From Methylobacterium adhaesivum (GTDB taxonomy: Bacteria > Pseudomonadota > Alphaproteobacteria > Rhizobiales > Beijerinckiaceae): a stretch of 64,000 bases of DNA. Below are positions 26,426 to 35,248 of this stretch, in pieces. The stretch lies in contig NZ_BPQD01000002.1 in the NCBI RefSeq assembly GCF_022179065.1, positions 62,001-126,000 on the forward strand, written 5' to 3'. Numbering within the stretch: the first letter of the stretch is position 1; every line of letters begins with the position of its first letter. The notes under the pieces are model-generated. The model searched no databases and was not told the origin of the DNA. It worked only from the letters and a program-made list of their open reading frames with translations. Position numbers and translations under genes: made by a program.

Positions 26426-27472
26426 ATGTTCGGCTTCGGCATGGAATACGAGGGGCCCGCCTTCTGGCTGCCCCTGATCTGGTCCGGCCTCCTCGCCCTC
26501 GCGGTCGCGATGTACGTGATCATCGACGGGTTCGACCTCGGCGTCGGCATTCTGTTCACGGCCGCCAGCAAGGGAAACTGGCGCGACCGGATGATGCTCT
26601 CCGTGGCGCCGATCTGGGACGGCAACGAAACCTGGCTCATCCTCGGCGGCGGCGGCCTGTTCGCCGTATTCAGCGTCGCCTACGCGATCCTGCTGCCGGC
26701 CCTCTACCTGCCGCTGATCCTCATGCTCATCGCCCTAATTTTCCGGGGCGTCGCCTTCGAGTTCCGGTTCAAGGCGGAACGCTCGCAGCCCCTGTGGGAC
26801 TACGCCTTCCACTACGGCTCCCTCGCGGCGACCTTCGCGCAAGGGTTGGTGCTCGGCGCCTTCGTGCAGGGCTTCCGGACGGAGGGACGCGGGTTTGCCG
26901 GCGGCACCCTCGACTGGCTGACCCCCTTCAGTGTGATGACGGGCATCGGCCTCGTCTGCGGCTACGGCCTCCTCGGGGCGACGTGGTGCGTGATGAAGAC
27001 CTCGGGCGAACTCCAGATCTGGGCCCGGCGCAAGAGCGGGCAGTTCCTCGCCGGCACCATCCTGAGCATGGCCATCGTGAGCGCCTGGGTGCCGTTCCTC
27101 GGCCTCGAGATCCAATGGCGCTGGGTCTCCTGGCCGAACATCGTCTACGTGGCGCCCGTGCCGGTGGTGACGGCCCTGGTGGCGTGGCGCATCCATCGCG
27201 CCCTCGCCGACGGCCGGCAGGTCGCGCCGTTCCTCCTCACCATCGCCCTGTTCCTGCTCGGCTTCGTCGGCCTCGTCATCAGCCTGTTTCCCTACGTCGT
27301 GCCGCCGCGCATGACGATCTGGCAGGCGGCCAATGCCGTCAGCGCCCTGAAATTCGCCCTCGTGGGTTACGCCGTCGTGATGCCCCTCACCCTCGCCTAT
27401 ACGGCCTACGCCTACTGGGTGTTTCGCGGAAAAGTCGCCGAGGACATCGGGGCCGGGGGCTACGGCCATTGA
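26426..27472 (+). CDS. cydB: Cytochrome bd-type quinol oxidase subunit II
   Basis: A 348-aa polytopic membrane protein. The CydB signature is LIWSGLLALAVAMYVIIDGFDLG near the N-terminus, followed by APIWDGNETWLILGGGGLF and LIFRGVAFEFRF, with the expected number of helices to about residue 340. CydB with CydA forms the bd/CIO oxidase, reducing O2 with quinol. No cydA is next to it: upstream lies a repeat and a small ORF, downstream a one-helix protein. Either CydA is encoded elsewhere or this CydB is stranded. The start is ATG 26426; ATG 26441 is an alternative. Confidence 0.93.
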   Translation: MFGFGMEYEGPAFWLPLIWSGLLALAVAMYVIIDGFDLGVGILFTAASKGNWRDRMMLSVAPIWDGNETWLILGGGGLFAVFSVAYAILLPALYLPLILMLIALIFRGVAFEFRFKAERSQPLWDYAFHYGSLAATFAQGLVLGAFVQGFRTEGRGFAGGTLDWLTPFSVMTGIGLVCGYGLLGATWCVMKTSGELQIWARRKSGQFLAGTILSMAIVSAWVPFLGLEIQWRWVSWPNIVYVAPVPVVTALVAWRIHRALADGRQVAPFLLTIALFLLGFVGLVISLFPYVVPPRMTIWQAANAVSALKFALVGYAVVMPLTLAYTAYAYWVFRGKVAEDIGAGGYGH

Positions 27473-27630
27473 GCGGCCTGGGGCCGGACGACCGCGCGCC
27501 GTATCCCCCGGAACGGAACGGATCAGCCGGACGCAACCGACGCCTGCTGTGGTTCGTGGCCTTCTACGCCGTGAGCCTCGTGGTCTTCACCGCCCTCGTC
27601 TATGCCCTGCGGATCATCGTGCGGGGCTGA
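27469..27630 (+). CDS. One-helix small protein, DUF2474/CydX-like
   Basis: 53 aa from TTG 27469, overlapping the cydB stop by 4 bp. The N-terminal half is hydrophilic (Pro/Arg/Asn). Residues about 27-50 (RRLLWFVAFYAVSLVVFTAL) form a single membrane helix preceded by positive charges and ended by RIIVRG. Very small single-helix subunits (CydX, CbdX, DUF2474 proteins) commonly follow cydB and stabilise the oxidase. Length, topology and overlap fit, but residue-level similarity to DUF2474 is only partial by eye. Confidence 0.7.
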   Translation: MSGLGPDDRAPYPPERNGSAGRNRRLLWFVAFYAVSLVVFTALVYALRIIVRG

Positions 27631-27934
27631 GAGCGGCCCTGGGACGGAGCCCGAACGCGCTCCGGTGATCCAAGCATCGTCGAGGCCTCGAGACCGTGAC
27701 GTATCGACCGTCCGGCGCGGACCGGCCGCGATCCGATCGATCGAATCGCGCACGATCGCCTTACGAGCGCAGGCCGGTCGCGCGGCGGCCCGCGAGACGA
27801 ACACCGCCGAAAGCTGCGAATAACGAAACCGCGAGAGTTTTGGCTTCAATATACGAACAAGATCGATCAGATGATCGCGTTAACTTATCCGTGATGCTTT
27901 CGAGTTAGCGTGAAAATGAATTCTGAGGTCTCTC
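27631..27934. other. Intergenic region upstream of the diguanylate cyclase
   Basis: 304 bp, visibly A/T-richer towards its 3' half (around 27830-27920) than the flanking genes. This is where a promoter for the cyclase gene would be expected. GAGG at 27924-27928 is the ribosome site for GTG 27935. No RNA gene was recognised. Confidence 0.5.
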
Positions 27935-29455
27935 GTGCCGACCGGACGCCGCGCTCCGATTTCTACGCCTCGTTCGGCGAATTCCTGGATCGTCCTAGGG
28001 ATCCTGGCGCCCCTCGGCATGCTGGTCGTTTCCGCGATCATGCTGCTCGATCTGCGGCGCGATGCCTGGAGCAAGGCCGAACTGAATTCCCGGAATCTTC
28101 TGCAACTTCTGGAACGCGACATCGCACGGAATATCGAGATCATCGATCTCACGCTCCGGGTGCTCGTCGACAACCTCAAGGAACCCCGCGTCGCCGAGTT
28201 GGGTCCCGAAATCCGGCAACTCCTCCTGTTCGACCGCGTGACCTCGGCGCGGGACATGGGGGCGATCCTCGTGGTCGACGAGCACGGAAACAGCGTGGTC
28301 GATAGCGGAGCCATGCCGCCGCGTCAGGCCGGAATCGCCGAGCGGGATTACTTCAAGACCCATCGGGACCGGGCGGACGGCGAACTGCACATCTCCCATC
28401 CCCTGATCTCGCATCTCTCGGGGACGTCCGCGATCATGTTGACCCGGCGCGTCGACAAGCCGGATGGTTCGTTCGGCGGCGTGGCGATCGCCAGCCTGAA
28501 GCTGAGCTTCTTCAACCGGCTGTTCAGGGATATCGGCCTCGGGCATTTCGGTCGGATCAACCTCTACCTCAGGGACGGGACGCGCATCATGCGCTATCCG
28601 TTCGACGAAACGCTCATCGGCAAGAGCTTCGCGGCGGCCCCCGAGTTCCAGCGCTTCGTCCGAGAGGGCAAAGGCACCTTCATCGCTCCCACGTCCAGCG
28701 ATGGATTCGAGCGGCACTATACGTTCGGGGGCATCGGCCAATTCCCGCTTCTCCTCAGCGTCGCGCTGTCCTTGAGCGAGGTCGAGGCGGAGTGGCGCGA
28801 AAAGGCCCTGGTCATCAGCGGAATCGTGCTCGCGCTGTGCGGTTTCACCATCGGGTTGTCGTTGCTGTTCGGGCGGGAGCTGCGCCGTCGTTCGGAAGCG
28901 CAGGCGGAACTGGCGCGCCTGTCCCACACGGATGCCCTCACCGGGTTGTCGAACCGGCGCCGGTTCGAGGCGGCGTTCGACGAAGCCTGGACGGATGGCG
29001 CCGACACGGGCGAAACCCTGTCGCTGCTCGTCGTGGACGCCGATCATTTCAAGCGCTTCAACGATCGTTATGGCCATGCCGTCGGTGACGCGGTGCTGGT
29101 TGGGCTCGCGGTTCGCCTCGCGGCGAGCGTGCCCGACGCGGCGGATGTCGTCTTCCGCATGGGCGGCGAGGAATTCGTTCTGCTTCTCCGGGACACGGAC
29201 ATGATGGGCGCCCTTCGCGTCGCCCAGCGGATCCACGCCGAGACGGCGAAACTGACCGTCGCATCGGCCGCCCTCGCGGCACACTCGGTGACGGTGAGCA
29301 TCGGCGTCGCGACCACCGTACCCGCCGCCCCCGAGGCCGGTACGGCGAGCGATCTCTACCGCCGGGCCGACGCGGCGCTCTACGAAGCCAAGGCCGGGGG
29401 CCGCAACCAGACCCGGTGCGCTGTCACGGCGCCGGGTCCGCGAGCCGCCGCATAG
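27935..29455 (+). CDS. Membrane diguanylate cyclase (dCache-like sensor + GGDEF)
   Basis: A 506-aa protein. TM1 (about 17-38) and TM2 (about 290-312) flank a periplasmic sensor domain of about 250 residues with a PDC/dCache look (AERDYFKTHRDRADGELHIS; GGVAIASLKLSFF). A cytoplasmic GGDEF domain starts at about 335 (LSHTDALTGLSNRRRFE), with the active-site variant GGEEF near residue 410, consistent with an active c-di-GMP synthase. An RxxD inhibitory site is not obvious. The start is GTG 27935 with a good GAGG. It probably links an external signal to motility or biofilm choices. Confidence 0.9.
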   Translation: MPTGRRAPISTPRSANSWIVLGILAPLGMLVVSAIMLLDLRRDAWSKAELNSRNLLQLLERDIARNIEIIDLTLRVLVDNLKEPRVAELGPEIRQLLLFDRVTSARDMGAILVVDEHGNSVVDSGAMPPRQAGIAERDYFKTHRDRADGELHISHPLISHLSGTSAIMLTRRVDKPDGSFGGVAIASLKLSFFNRLFRDIGLGHFGRINLYLRDGTRIMRYPFDETLIGKSFAAAPEFQRFVREGKGTFIAPTSSDGFERHYTFGGIGQFPLLLSVALSLSEVEAEWREKALVISGIVLALCGFTIGLSLLFGRELRRRSEAQAELARLSHTDALTGLSNRRRFEAAFDEAWTDGADTGETLSLLVVDADHFKRFNDRYGHAVGDAVLVGLAVRLAASVPDAADVVFRMGGEEFVLLLRDTDMMGALRVAQRIHAETAKLTVASAALAAHSVTVSIGVATTVPAAPEAGTASDLYRRADAALYEAKAGGRNQTRCAVTAPGPRAAA

Positions 29456-29519
29456 GGGCTCGTGCCCCCTCGGAGGGATCGCGCCCGGAGCGCCGTCCCG
29501 AGGGACGGTGACCGACGCC

Positions 29520-30506
29520 CTAACCCCACAAGGCCGGCAGCGGCGGATGGACGGTGCTGCCCTCGAACACCAGACCGGGGTCGCGGTCGCGGGCGAGAAG
29601 CAGCGGCCCGTCGAGATCGACGTACTCGGCGTCCCGCGCGAGCAGCATGGCAGGCGCCATGGCGAGCGAGGTGCCGACCATGCAGCCGATCATCAGCGAG
29701 AAGCCCCGCGCCCGGGCCTCGCGGGCCAGCATCACCGCCTCGGTGAGGCCGCCGGCCTTGTCGAGCTTGATGTTGATGGCGTCGTAGCGCGCGGCCAGGG
29801 CGTCGAGACCGGAACGGTCGTGCAGGCTCTCGTCGGCGCAGATCGGAATCGGCCTGGCGATGCGCGCGAGGAGACTGTCCTCGCCCGCCGGCAGGGGCTG
29901 CTCGATGAGTTCGACGCGCGCCGCGACGCAAGCCGCGAGGTTGGCCTCGAGGGTCTCGGCCCGCCACGCCTCGTTGGCATCGACGATGAGGCGCGCCTCG
30001 GGGGCGCCCCGCCGCACGGCGGCGATCCGTTCGGGGTCGCCCTCGCCGCCGAGTTTCACCTTCAGGAGGGGCCGGGCAGCGGCGGCACGGGCGGCGGCCT
30101 CCATGCTCGCCGGATCACCGAGGCTGAGGGTATAGGCGGTGACGGCAGCCTGCGGCGCGTCGAGGCCGACGATCTCCCAGGCCGGGCGGCCGGTCTGCTT
30201 CGCCTCGAGGTCGAACAGGGCGCAGTCGAGGGCGTTGCGGGCCGCCCCCGCCGGCATGAGCGTGAGGAGGTCCGTGCGCGTGGCCCCGTCCGCCACGGCG
30301 TCGCCCTGCCCCAGGATCAGTTCGCACACGCTCTCCACGGTCTCGCCGTAGCGGGCATAGGGCACGCACTCGCCGCGCCCGACACGGCCTTGCGCGTCCC
30401 GCACGGTGGCCACCACTACCACGGCCTCCGTGCGGCTTCCCCGCGCGATGGTGAAGGCCCCCGCGATGGGAAAGCGTTCGATGGCGGCTTCGAGAATCAA
30501 ACTCAT
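29520..30506 (-). CDS. dgcA: N-acetyl-D-glutamate racemase DgcA-type / dipeptide epimerase
   Basis: A 328-aa enolase-superfamily enzyme of the dipeptide-epimerase clade. Catalytic and metal residues are visible: the KVK motif in LLKVKLGG, the metal Asp in VDANEAW, the Glu in IEQPLP, the Asp-Glu in CADESLHD, and the second Lys in INIKLDKAGG. It overlaps the start region of the DUF1611 gene by 4 bp. That neighbour makes DgcA (racemising N-acetyl-D-Glu) more likely than L-Ala-D/L-Glu epimerase (YcjG), which has the same fold. The fold is certain; the substrate is inferred from context. Confidence 0.82.
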   Translation of the reverse strand: MSLILEAAIERFPIAGAFTIARGSRTEAVVVVATVRDAQGRVGRGECVPYARYGETVESVCELILGQGDAVADGATRTDLLTLMPAGAARNALDCALFDLEAKQTGRPAWEIVGLDAPQAAVTAYTLSLGDPASMEAAARAAAARPLLKVKLGGEGDPERIAAVRRGAPEARLIVDANEAWRAETLEANLAACVAARVELIEQPLPAGEDSLLARIARPIPICADESLHDRSGLDALAARYDAINIKLDKAGGLTEAVMLAREARARGFSLMIGCMVGTSLAMAPAMLLARDAEYVDLDGPLLLARDRDPGLVFEGSTVHPPLPALWG

Positions 30507-31525
30507 GCGGCGGCTCCCTTCGGAAATTCGGCGACGAGGCGGTCGACGATCTCCTCCACACCGAAGCGCACGGGGTCGGTCGCCGGCAAGCCGTGCTCTC
30601 GGGCGAGCTCCGCGAGGAGTGTGCGGGCGGCGCCCTCCTCCAGGCTCTGGGTGTTCACCGCGATGCCGACGGGCCGGATGTCCGGATTGGTCAGGCGGCC
30701 GAGCTGCACCGTGAGGTCGATGACCTCCTGGATCGTCGGCAGGGGATGCTGGACGCCCCGCATGGCGGTGCGGCTCGGCTCATGGCAGACGATGAACGCA
30801 TCGGCCTGCGCCCCGTGAAGCAGGCCGAGGCTCACCCCGGCGAAGGACGGGTGGAACAGGGAGCCCTGGCCTTCGAGGAGATCCCAATGGTCGGGATCGG
30901 CTGCCGGCGCGATCCACTCGACGGCCCCGGAGATGAAATCGGCCACCACGGCATCGATGGCGACGCCCCGGCCGGAGATGAACACGCCGGTCTGGCCCGT
31001 GGCACGGAAATCCGCGTCGAGGCCGCGCTCGCGCATCCCGCGCTCTAGGGCGAGGACGGTGTATTTCTTGCCCACCGAACAGTCGGTGCCGACGCTGAGC
31101 AGCCGCTTGCCGGGCCGCTTCGTGCCCTTGCCGGTGGCGAAGGTCTCGGAGGTGTGGCGCACATCGTGGAGCTGACGGCCATGGGCTTCGGCCGCCGCCG
31201 CGATCTCCGGCACGGCGCCGAGGCGCGCATGCAGGCCGCTGGCGATGTCGAGCCCGGCCTCGAGGGCCGCAACGATCTCGGCGACCCAGTGTCCGGGCAG
31301 GACGCCGCCCGCATTGGCTACGCCGATCACCATCGTGCGACAGCCCTTCGCCACCGCCTCCGCCAGGGTGAGATCGGGAATGCCGAGATCGGCGGCGCAG
31401 CCGGGCAGGCGCATCTGGCCGACGCACCATTCGGGGCGCCAATCCTTGATGCCGTAGGCAGTCTTGGCCGCCAGGGTGTCGGGCACGTCGCCGAGAAACA
31501 TCAGATAGGGTGTCTCGATCTGCAT
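30503..31525 (-). CDS. dgcN: DgcN-type N-acetyltransferase (DUF1611)
   Basis: A 340-aa DUF1611 protein. It contains the P-loop-like SVGTDCSVGKKYTVLAL segment (about 144-160), TGQTGVFISGRGVAIDAVV and HPSFAGVSLGLLHGAQ. In the D-glutamate pathway described for marine Pseudoalteromonas, DgcN N-acetylates D-Glu and DgcA racemises the product; the two genes here are adjacent, same-strand and overlapping by 4 bp. Older annotation calls this a conserved NAD-dependent epimerase or hypothetical protein. The role is inferred from the pairing. Confidence 0.8.
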   Translation of the reverse strand: MQIETPYLMFLGDVPDTLAAKTAYGIKDWRPEWCVGQMRLPGCAADLGIPDLTLAEAVAKGCRTMVIGVANAGGVLPGHWVAEIVAALEAGLDIASGLHARLGAVPEIAAAAEAHGRQLHDVRHTSETFATGKGTKRPGKRLLSVGTDCSVGKKYTVLALERGMRERGLDADFRATGQTGVFISGRGVAIDAVVADFISGAVEWIAPAADPDHWDLLEGQGSLFHPSFAGVSLGLLHGAQADAFIVCHEPSRTAMRGVQHPLPTIQEVIDLTVQLGRLTNPDIRPVGIAVNTQSLEEGAARTLLAELAREHGLPATDPVRFGVEEIVDRLVAEFPKGAAA

Positions 31526-31711
31526 GTCCGTCCCTCCCTGGGGCCGTGGCCCCCGAATCCCGCCAGTCCGTCGCTATGCGCGAGGAATCCCGTGCTGCCA
31601 ATCCGCACGCGCCGAAGCAGGATCACGGCCACGGCGTCGGTTTGAAGACAGGGGCTTGCGGCGGAGGCGGATGTCGGGTGTGGTCGCCCCCGCAACGGAG
31701 ATTTTGGCCCC

Positions 31712-32356
31712 ATGAAGATGTACGGCAACTGGCGCTCCGCGGCCGCATTCCGGGTACGGATCGCCCTCAACCTCAAGGGCATCCCGTGCGAGGAAACATT
31801 CATCGACCTCGATGCGGGCGACCAGTTCAAGCCCGCGTTCCTCGCCATCAATCCGCAGGGCGCGGTGCCGGCCTTCTTCGACGGCGACGGACCGCCCCTC
31901 ACCCAGTCCCTCGCCATCCTCGACTATCTCGAGGACGTGCACCCCGCCGTGCCGCTCCTGCCGTCAGATCCGCGGGCGCGGGCCAGGGCGCGGTCGCTGG
32001 CGCAGGTGGTGGCCTGCGACACCCATCCGCTCTACGTGCCGCGGGTGCGCAACTACCTCATGCAGGCCTACGACATCCCGAAGGACCGGATGATGGGCTT
32101 CGTGCGCCACTGGTTCGAGACCGGCTTGAAGACCCTGGAGACCCGCCTCACCCATGAGCCCGGCACGGGGCGCTACGCCCAGGGGGACGCGGTGAGTCAC
32201 GCCGATCTCTGCCTCGTCAGCCTGTGGGTCGGGACCGGGATCTTCGGCGTCGAGACCGCGCCCTACCCGACGGTTCGACGGATCGCCGAGGATTGCCTGG
32301 GGCAGGATGCCTTCGCGCGGGCGCATCCCCTGCGCCAGCCGGGCGCTCCCGCCTGA
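31712..32356 (+). CDS. maiA: Maleylacetoacetate isomerase / zeta-class GST
   Basis: A 214-aa glutathione-dependent enzyme. The zeta-class motif is near the start (GNWRSAAAFRVRIALNLKGI, a variant of SSCxWRVRIAL), with NPQGAVPAFF and TQSLAILDYLED for glutathione binding and a C-terminal helical domain (DAVSHADLCLVSLWVG). It would isomerise maleylacetoacetate to fumarylacetoacetate in tyrosine/homogentisate breakdown. The usual SSC catalytic triplet is replaced by RSA here, so the isomerase activity is less sure. It is divergent from the DgcN/DgcA pair and lacks other homogentisate genes nearby. Confidence 0.78.
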   Translation: MKMYGNWRSAAAFRVRIALNLKGIPCEETFIDLDAGDQFKPAFLAINPQGAVPAFFDGDGPPLTQSLAILDYLEDVHPAVPLLPSDPRARARARSLAQVVACDTHPLYVPRVRNYLMQAYDIPKDRMMGFVRHWFETGLKTLETRLTHEPGTGRYAQGDAVSHADLCLVSLWVGTGIFGVETAPYPTVRRIAEDCLGQDAFARAHPLRQPGAPA

Positions 32357-32375
32357 GGGGCGGTGGACAATTGTG

Positions 32376-32404
32376 TTGACCCAGGCCGGGCGACCACAAA
32401 ATAA
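32376..32404 (+). promoter_or_regulatory. Candidate sigma-70 promoter for the NDH-2 gene
   Basis: TTGACC at 32376-32381 and AAATAA at 32399-32404 are separated by 17 bp, about 90 bp before the ATG at 32494. It fits the housekeeping consensus by eye only. Confidence 0.4.
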
Positions 32405-32493
32405 AGACGTTCCAGAGTAAGGCGGAACGGCAGAGTCCGGTACGGCCTTCGCCGTGGCGCGCCCGGTCCAGACCCACCCCTTCCAACGACGAG

Positions 32494-33843
32494 ATGCAGG
32501 ACGACAAACGCATGGTACCGGGCGAATCCGTGGAGAACCTGCATCGTATCGTGGTCGTCGGCGGCGGTGCCGCTGGCCTGCAGCTGGCGACGAAGCTCGG
32601 CGAGTCGCTGGGCAAGTCCGGCAAGGCCCACGTCACCCTCGTCGACCGGGCGCGTACGCATATCTGGAAGCCGCTCCTCCACGAGGTCGCCGCCGGCAGC
32701 CTCGATGTCGGCCATCACGCCGTGGACTACCTGCACCACGCGCATCGCCACCATTTCCGCTACCGCATCGGCGAGATGACCGGCCTCGACCGGCAGGCGC
32801 GCACGATCCAGCTCGCCGCCAGCCACGACGCGGAGGGGCGCGAGGTCACGCCGGTGCGCTCCATCGGCTACGACACCCTGGTGCTGGCGGTGGGCTCCAC
32901 CACCAACGATTTCGGCACGCCGGGGGTGAAGGAGAACGCCATCGCCCTCGACACCCAGGACCAGGCGGTGCGTTTCCACCAGCGCCTCGTCAACGGCATG
33001 CTGCGCGCCCACACCCAGGCGGGCCCCGTGCGGCCGGGCCAGCTCCACGTCACGGTGATCGGCGCCGGCGCCACGGGCACGGAGCTCACGGCCGAACTCC
33101 ACCGCACCACCCGCGACGTCGCCTCGACGGGCCTCGACCGCATCGACCCCGACAAGGATCTCAAGATCACCCTGGTGGAGGCGGCCTCCCGCATCCTGCC
33201 GGCGGTGCCCGAGCGCATGTCCCAGGACGTGATGAAGCTGCTGCACAAGATCGGCGTCGAGGTCCGCACCAACGCCCGCGTTACGGAAGTACGCCCCGAT
33301 GGAGTCCAGCTCGCCGATGGCGGCTTCATTCCGTCCGAACTCGTGGTCTGGGCCGCCGGCGTGAAGGCGCCGCCGTTCCTCCAGGGGATCGGCGGCCTCG
33401 AGACCACGCGCAACAACCAGCTCGTGGTGACACCGACGCTTCAGACCACCCGCGATCCGGACATCTTCGCCATCGGCGACAATGCCTACCTCGTCGAACC
33501 GGGTTCGCAGACGCCGATCCCGCCGCGCGCCCAGGCGGCGCACCAGCAGGCGAGCTACCTCATCAAGGCGATTCCCGCGAAGATGGCGGGCAAGCCGCTC
33601 AAACCCTTCAAGTACCGTGATTTCGGGTCCCTGGTGTCGCTGGGCGAATACTCGACCGTTGGCAGCCTGATGGGGTTCGTGCGCGGAAAGAACATGTTCA
33701 TCGCCGGGCTGTTCGCCCGGATGATGTACCGGTCGCTCTACAAGATGCACGAGCAGGCCCTGCACGGCACGGTGAAGACCACCCTCGACGCCGTGGCCCG
33801 GGCGCTGACCCGCCGCACGGAATCGCGGGTGAAGCTGCACTGA
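32494..33843 (+). CDS. Type II NADH dehydrogenase (NDH-2) family
   Basis: A 449-aa FAD/NAD(P)-binding protein. It has two dinucleotide folds: VVVGGGAAGLQLATKL (about 20-35) and VTVIGAGATGTELTAEL (about 185-201). The WKPLLHEVAAGSLD segment and the late DIFAIGDNAY FAD motif are typical of Ndh. The C-terminus has an amphipathic, membrane-associating tail (GLFARMMYRSLYKMHEQAL). It oxidises NADH and reduces quinone without pumping protons. An in-frame ATG at 32512 could be the real start. A possible promoter lies upstream. Confidence 0.9.
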   Translation: MQDDKRMVPGESVENLHRIVVVGGGAAGLQLATKLGESLGKSGKAHVTLVDRARTHIWKPLLHEVAAGSLDVGHHAVDYLHHAHRHHFRYRIGEMTGLDRQARTIQLAASHDAEGREVTPVRSIGYDTLVLAVGSTTNDFGTPGVKENAIALDTQDQAVRFHQRLVNGMLRAHTQAGPVRPGQLHVTVIGAGATGTELTAELHRTTRDVASTGLDRIDPDKDLKITLVEAASRILPAVPERMSQDVMKLLHKIGVEVRTNARVTEVRPDGVQLADGGFIPSELVVWAAGVKAPPFLQGIGGLETTRNNQLVVTPTLQTTRDPDIFAIGDNAYLVEPGSQTPIPPRAQAAHQQASYLIKAIPAKMAGKPLKPFKYRDFGSLVSLGEYSTVGSLMGFVRGKNMFIAGLFARMMYRSLYKMHEQALHGTVKTTLDAVARALTRRTESRVKLH

Positions 33844-33940
33844 GCGCAAACTTCGCTCGCCCGCCCCTCCGCGAGGGGCAGGGCGTCTCCCTCCAGGCCG
33901 GGCCGCCCCGTGGCGGTCCGGCGCTTCTCGGAACGGCCCC

Positions 33941-34294
33941 ATGATCGACATCATCCAGGCCCTGCAGCAGCGCAATCCGACGCTCGGGTCCTACGTCCTC
34001 GTGCTGCGCGCCGATTCACGCGCCCGCGACGCAGCCGACCCCACCCGGCTGACCACCGAGGCCGAGGTCTGGCTCGCCGAGCAGGCACCCGGCGCCAAGT
34101 TCTCCCAGGAGACCGTGCTGTTGGCGCCCTATCCCGGCGCCATGCCGGCCGAGCGGCAGGTCGCCGTGATGGCGTTCGCCGATGCCCGCCATCTCGCCGC
34201 CTTCGCCACCCACTGGACGGTCGATCCCGAGCCCGAGGACGAGGCCCCGACGTCAGAAGTGACTGAAGGACCCGGCCCCGAAGAACGTTCGTAG
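33941..34294 (+). CDS. Hypothetical protein, convergently overlapping thiL
   Basis: 117 aa. I recognise no family. The pattern (VLVLRADSRARDAADPTRLT, EAEVWLAEQAPGAKFSQETV, VMAFADARHLAAFATHW) suggests a compact alpha/beta domain, possibly ferredoxin-like, with an acidic tail. The start is ATG 33941 with a weak GGAACG site. Its last 42 bp lie over the 3' end of thiL on the other strand. Coding potential looks reasonable, but it could still be spurious. Confidence 0.5.
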   Translation: MIDIIQALQQRNPTLGSYVLVLRADSRARDAADPTRLTTEAEVWLAEQAPGAKFSQETVLLAPYPGAMPAERQVAVMAFADARHLAAFATHWTVDPEPEDEAPTSEVTEGPGPEERS

Positions 34295-35248
34295 CCCGTT
34301 CGCGGCCTCGAAGACCGGCGGTCCCTCCCCGGCGGTCACCATTCCGATGGGGCGCAACGGAAGGCCGAGGGCCTGCGCCTCCGCCAGACAGGCCGCGAGG
34401 GCGTCCGGCGGCACGGCGCAGAGGATCTCGTAATCGTCGCCGCCGGTCAGCACCGTCGCCATGAGGTCGGGCCGCAATGTCACGGCCCGGGCCGCCGCCG
34501 GAGACAGGGGTACATCGGCGACGCGGATCAGGGCGGAGCGCCCCTCCCCCTTCAGCATCTTGGCGAGATCGCCCGCGAGGCCGTCCGAGATGTCCATGGC
34601 GGCGCGGGCATGGCGCCGGAGGACCGGCGCGAGGCCGAGCCTCGGGCGCGGGTGCCAATAGCGGTCGACAAGGACGTCGCGGGCCTCGCCGCCGAGGGAG
34701 GCGGCCCAATCCGGCGGGGGCGACTGGCGCAGGAGTAGCCCAAGGGCGGCATCGCCGATGCTGCCGCCGACACAAATCGCGTCGCCGACTTGGGCCGTCA
34801 TCCGCCTCACCATGGCGCCGGTGGGCACCTCGCCCAGCGCCGTGACCCCGATGGTCAGGGGGCCGGCCGCGCGCACGGTGTCCCCGCCGAGAAGCGCGCC
34901 GCCGAACGCGGCGAGACTGTCTCGCAGACCGCCCGCGAATGCCTCAAGCCAGGGTTCCGTCCAGTCGTCGGGCAGCGCCAGGGTGAGGAGGATGCCGCGC
35001 GGGGCCGCCCCCTTGGCGGCCAGATCCGAATAGTTCACCCCGATGGCCTTGCGGGCGATGGAAGCCGGCGGATCGTCGGGAAAGAAGTGAACCCCCGCCA
35101 CGATGGCGTCGGCCGTGAGGACGAGATCGCAACCGGGACTCGGCGTCAGGGTGGCGGCGTCGTCGCGCATCCCATCGGCGCCGAGGCCGGCCAGCGGCGC
35201 GAAGAAGCGCGCGATGAGGCCGTCCTCGGTGGGACGGTCCCCGCTCAC
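34253..35248 (-). CDS. thiL: Thiamine-monophosphate kinase
   Basis: A 331-aa PurM-fold kinase that phosphorylates TMP to TPP, the last step of thiamine cofactor synthesis. Motifs are DDAA near residue 29, the LVLTADAIVAGVHF loop, VNYSDLAAKGA, GGDTVRA, MDISDGLAGDL and GGDDYEIL. It is the last gene of the rib-nusB block, and its ATG overlaps the nusB stop by 4 bp. Length is normal. Confidence 0.95.
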   Translation of the reverse strand: MSGDRPTEDGLIARFFAPLAGLGADGMRDDAATLTPSPGCDLVLTADAIVAGVHFFPDDPPASIARKAIGVNYSDLAAKGAAPRGILLTLALPDDWTEPWLEAFAGGLRDSLAAFGGALLGGDTVRAAGPLTIGVTALGEVPTGAMVRRMTAQVGDAICVGGSIGDAALGLLLRQSPPPDWAASLGGEARDVLVDRYWHPRPRLGLAPVLRRHARAAMDISDGLAGDLAKMLKGEGRSALIRVADVPLSPAAARAVTLRPDLMATVLTGGDDYEILCAVPPDALAACLAEAQALGLPLRPIGMVTAGEGPPVFEAANGLRTFFGAGSFSHF

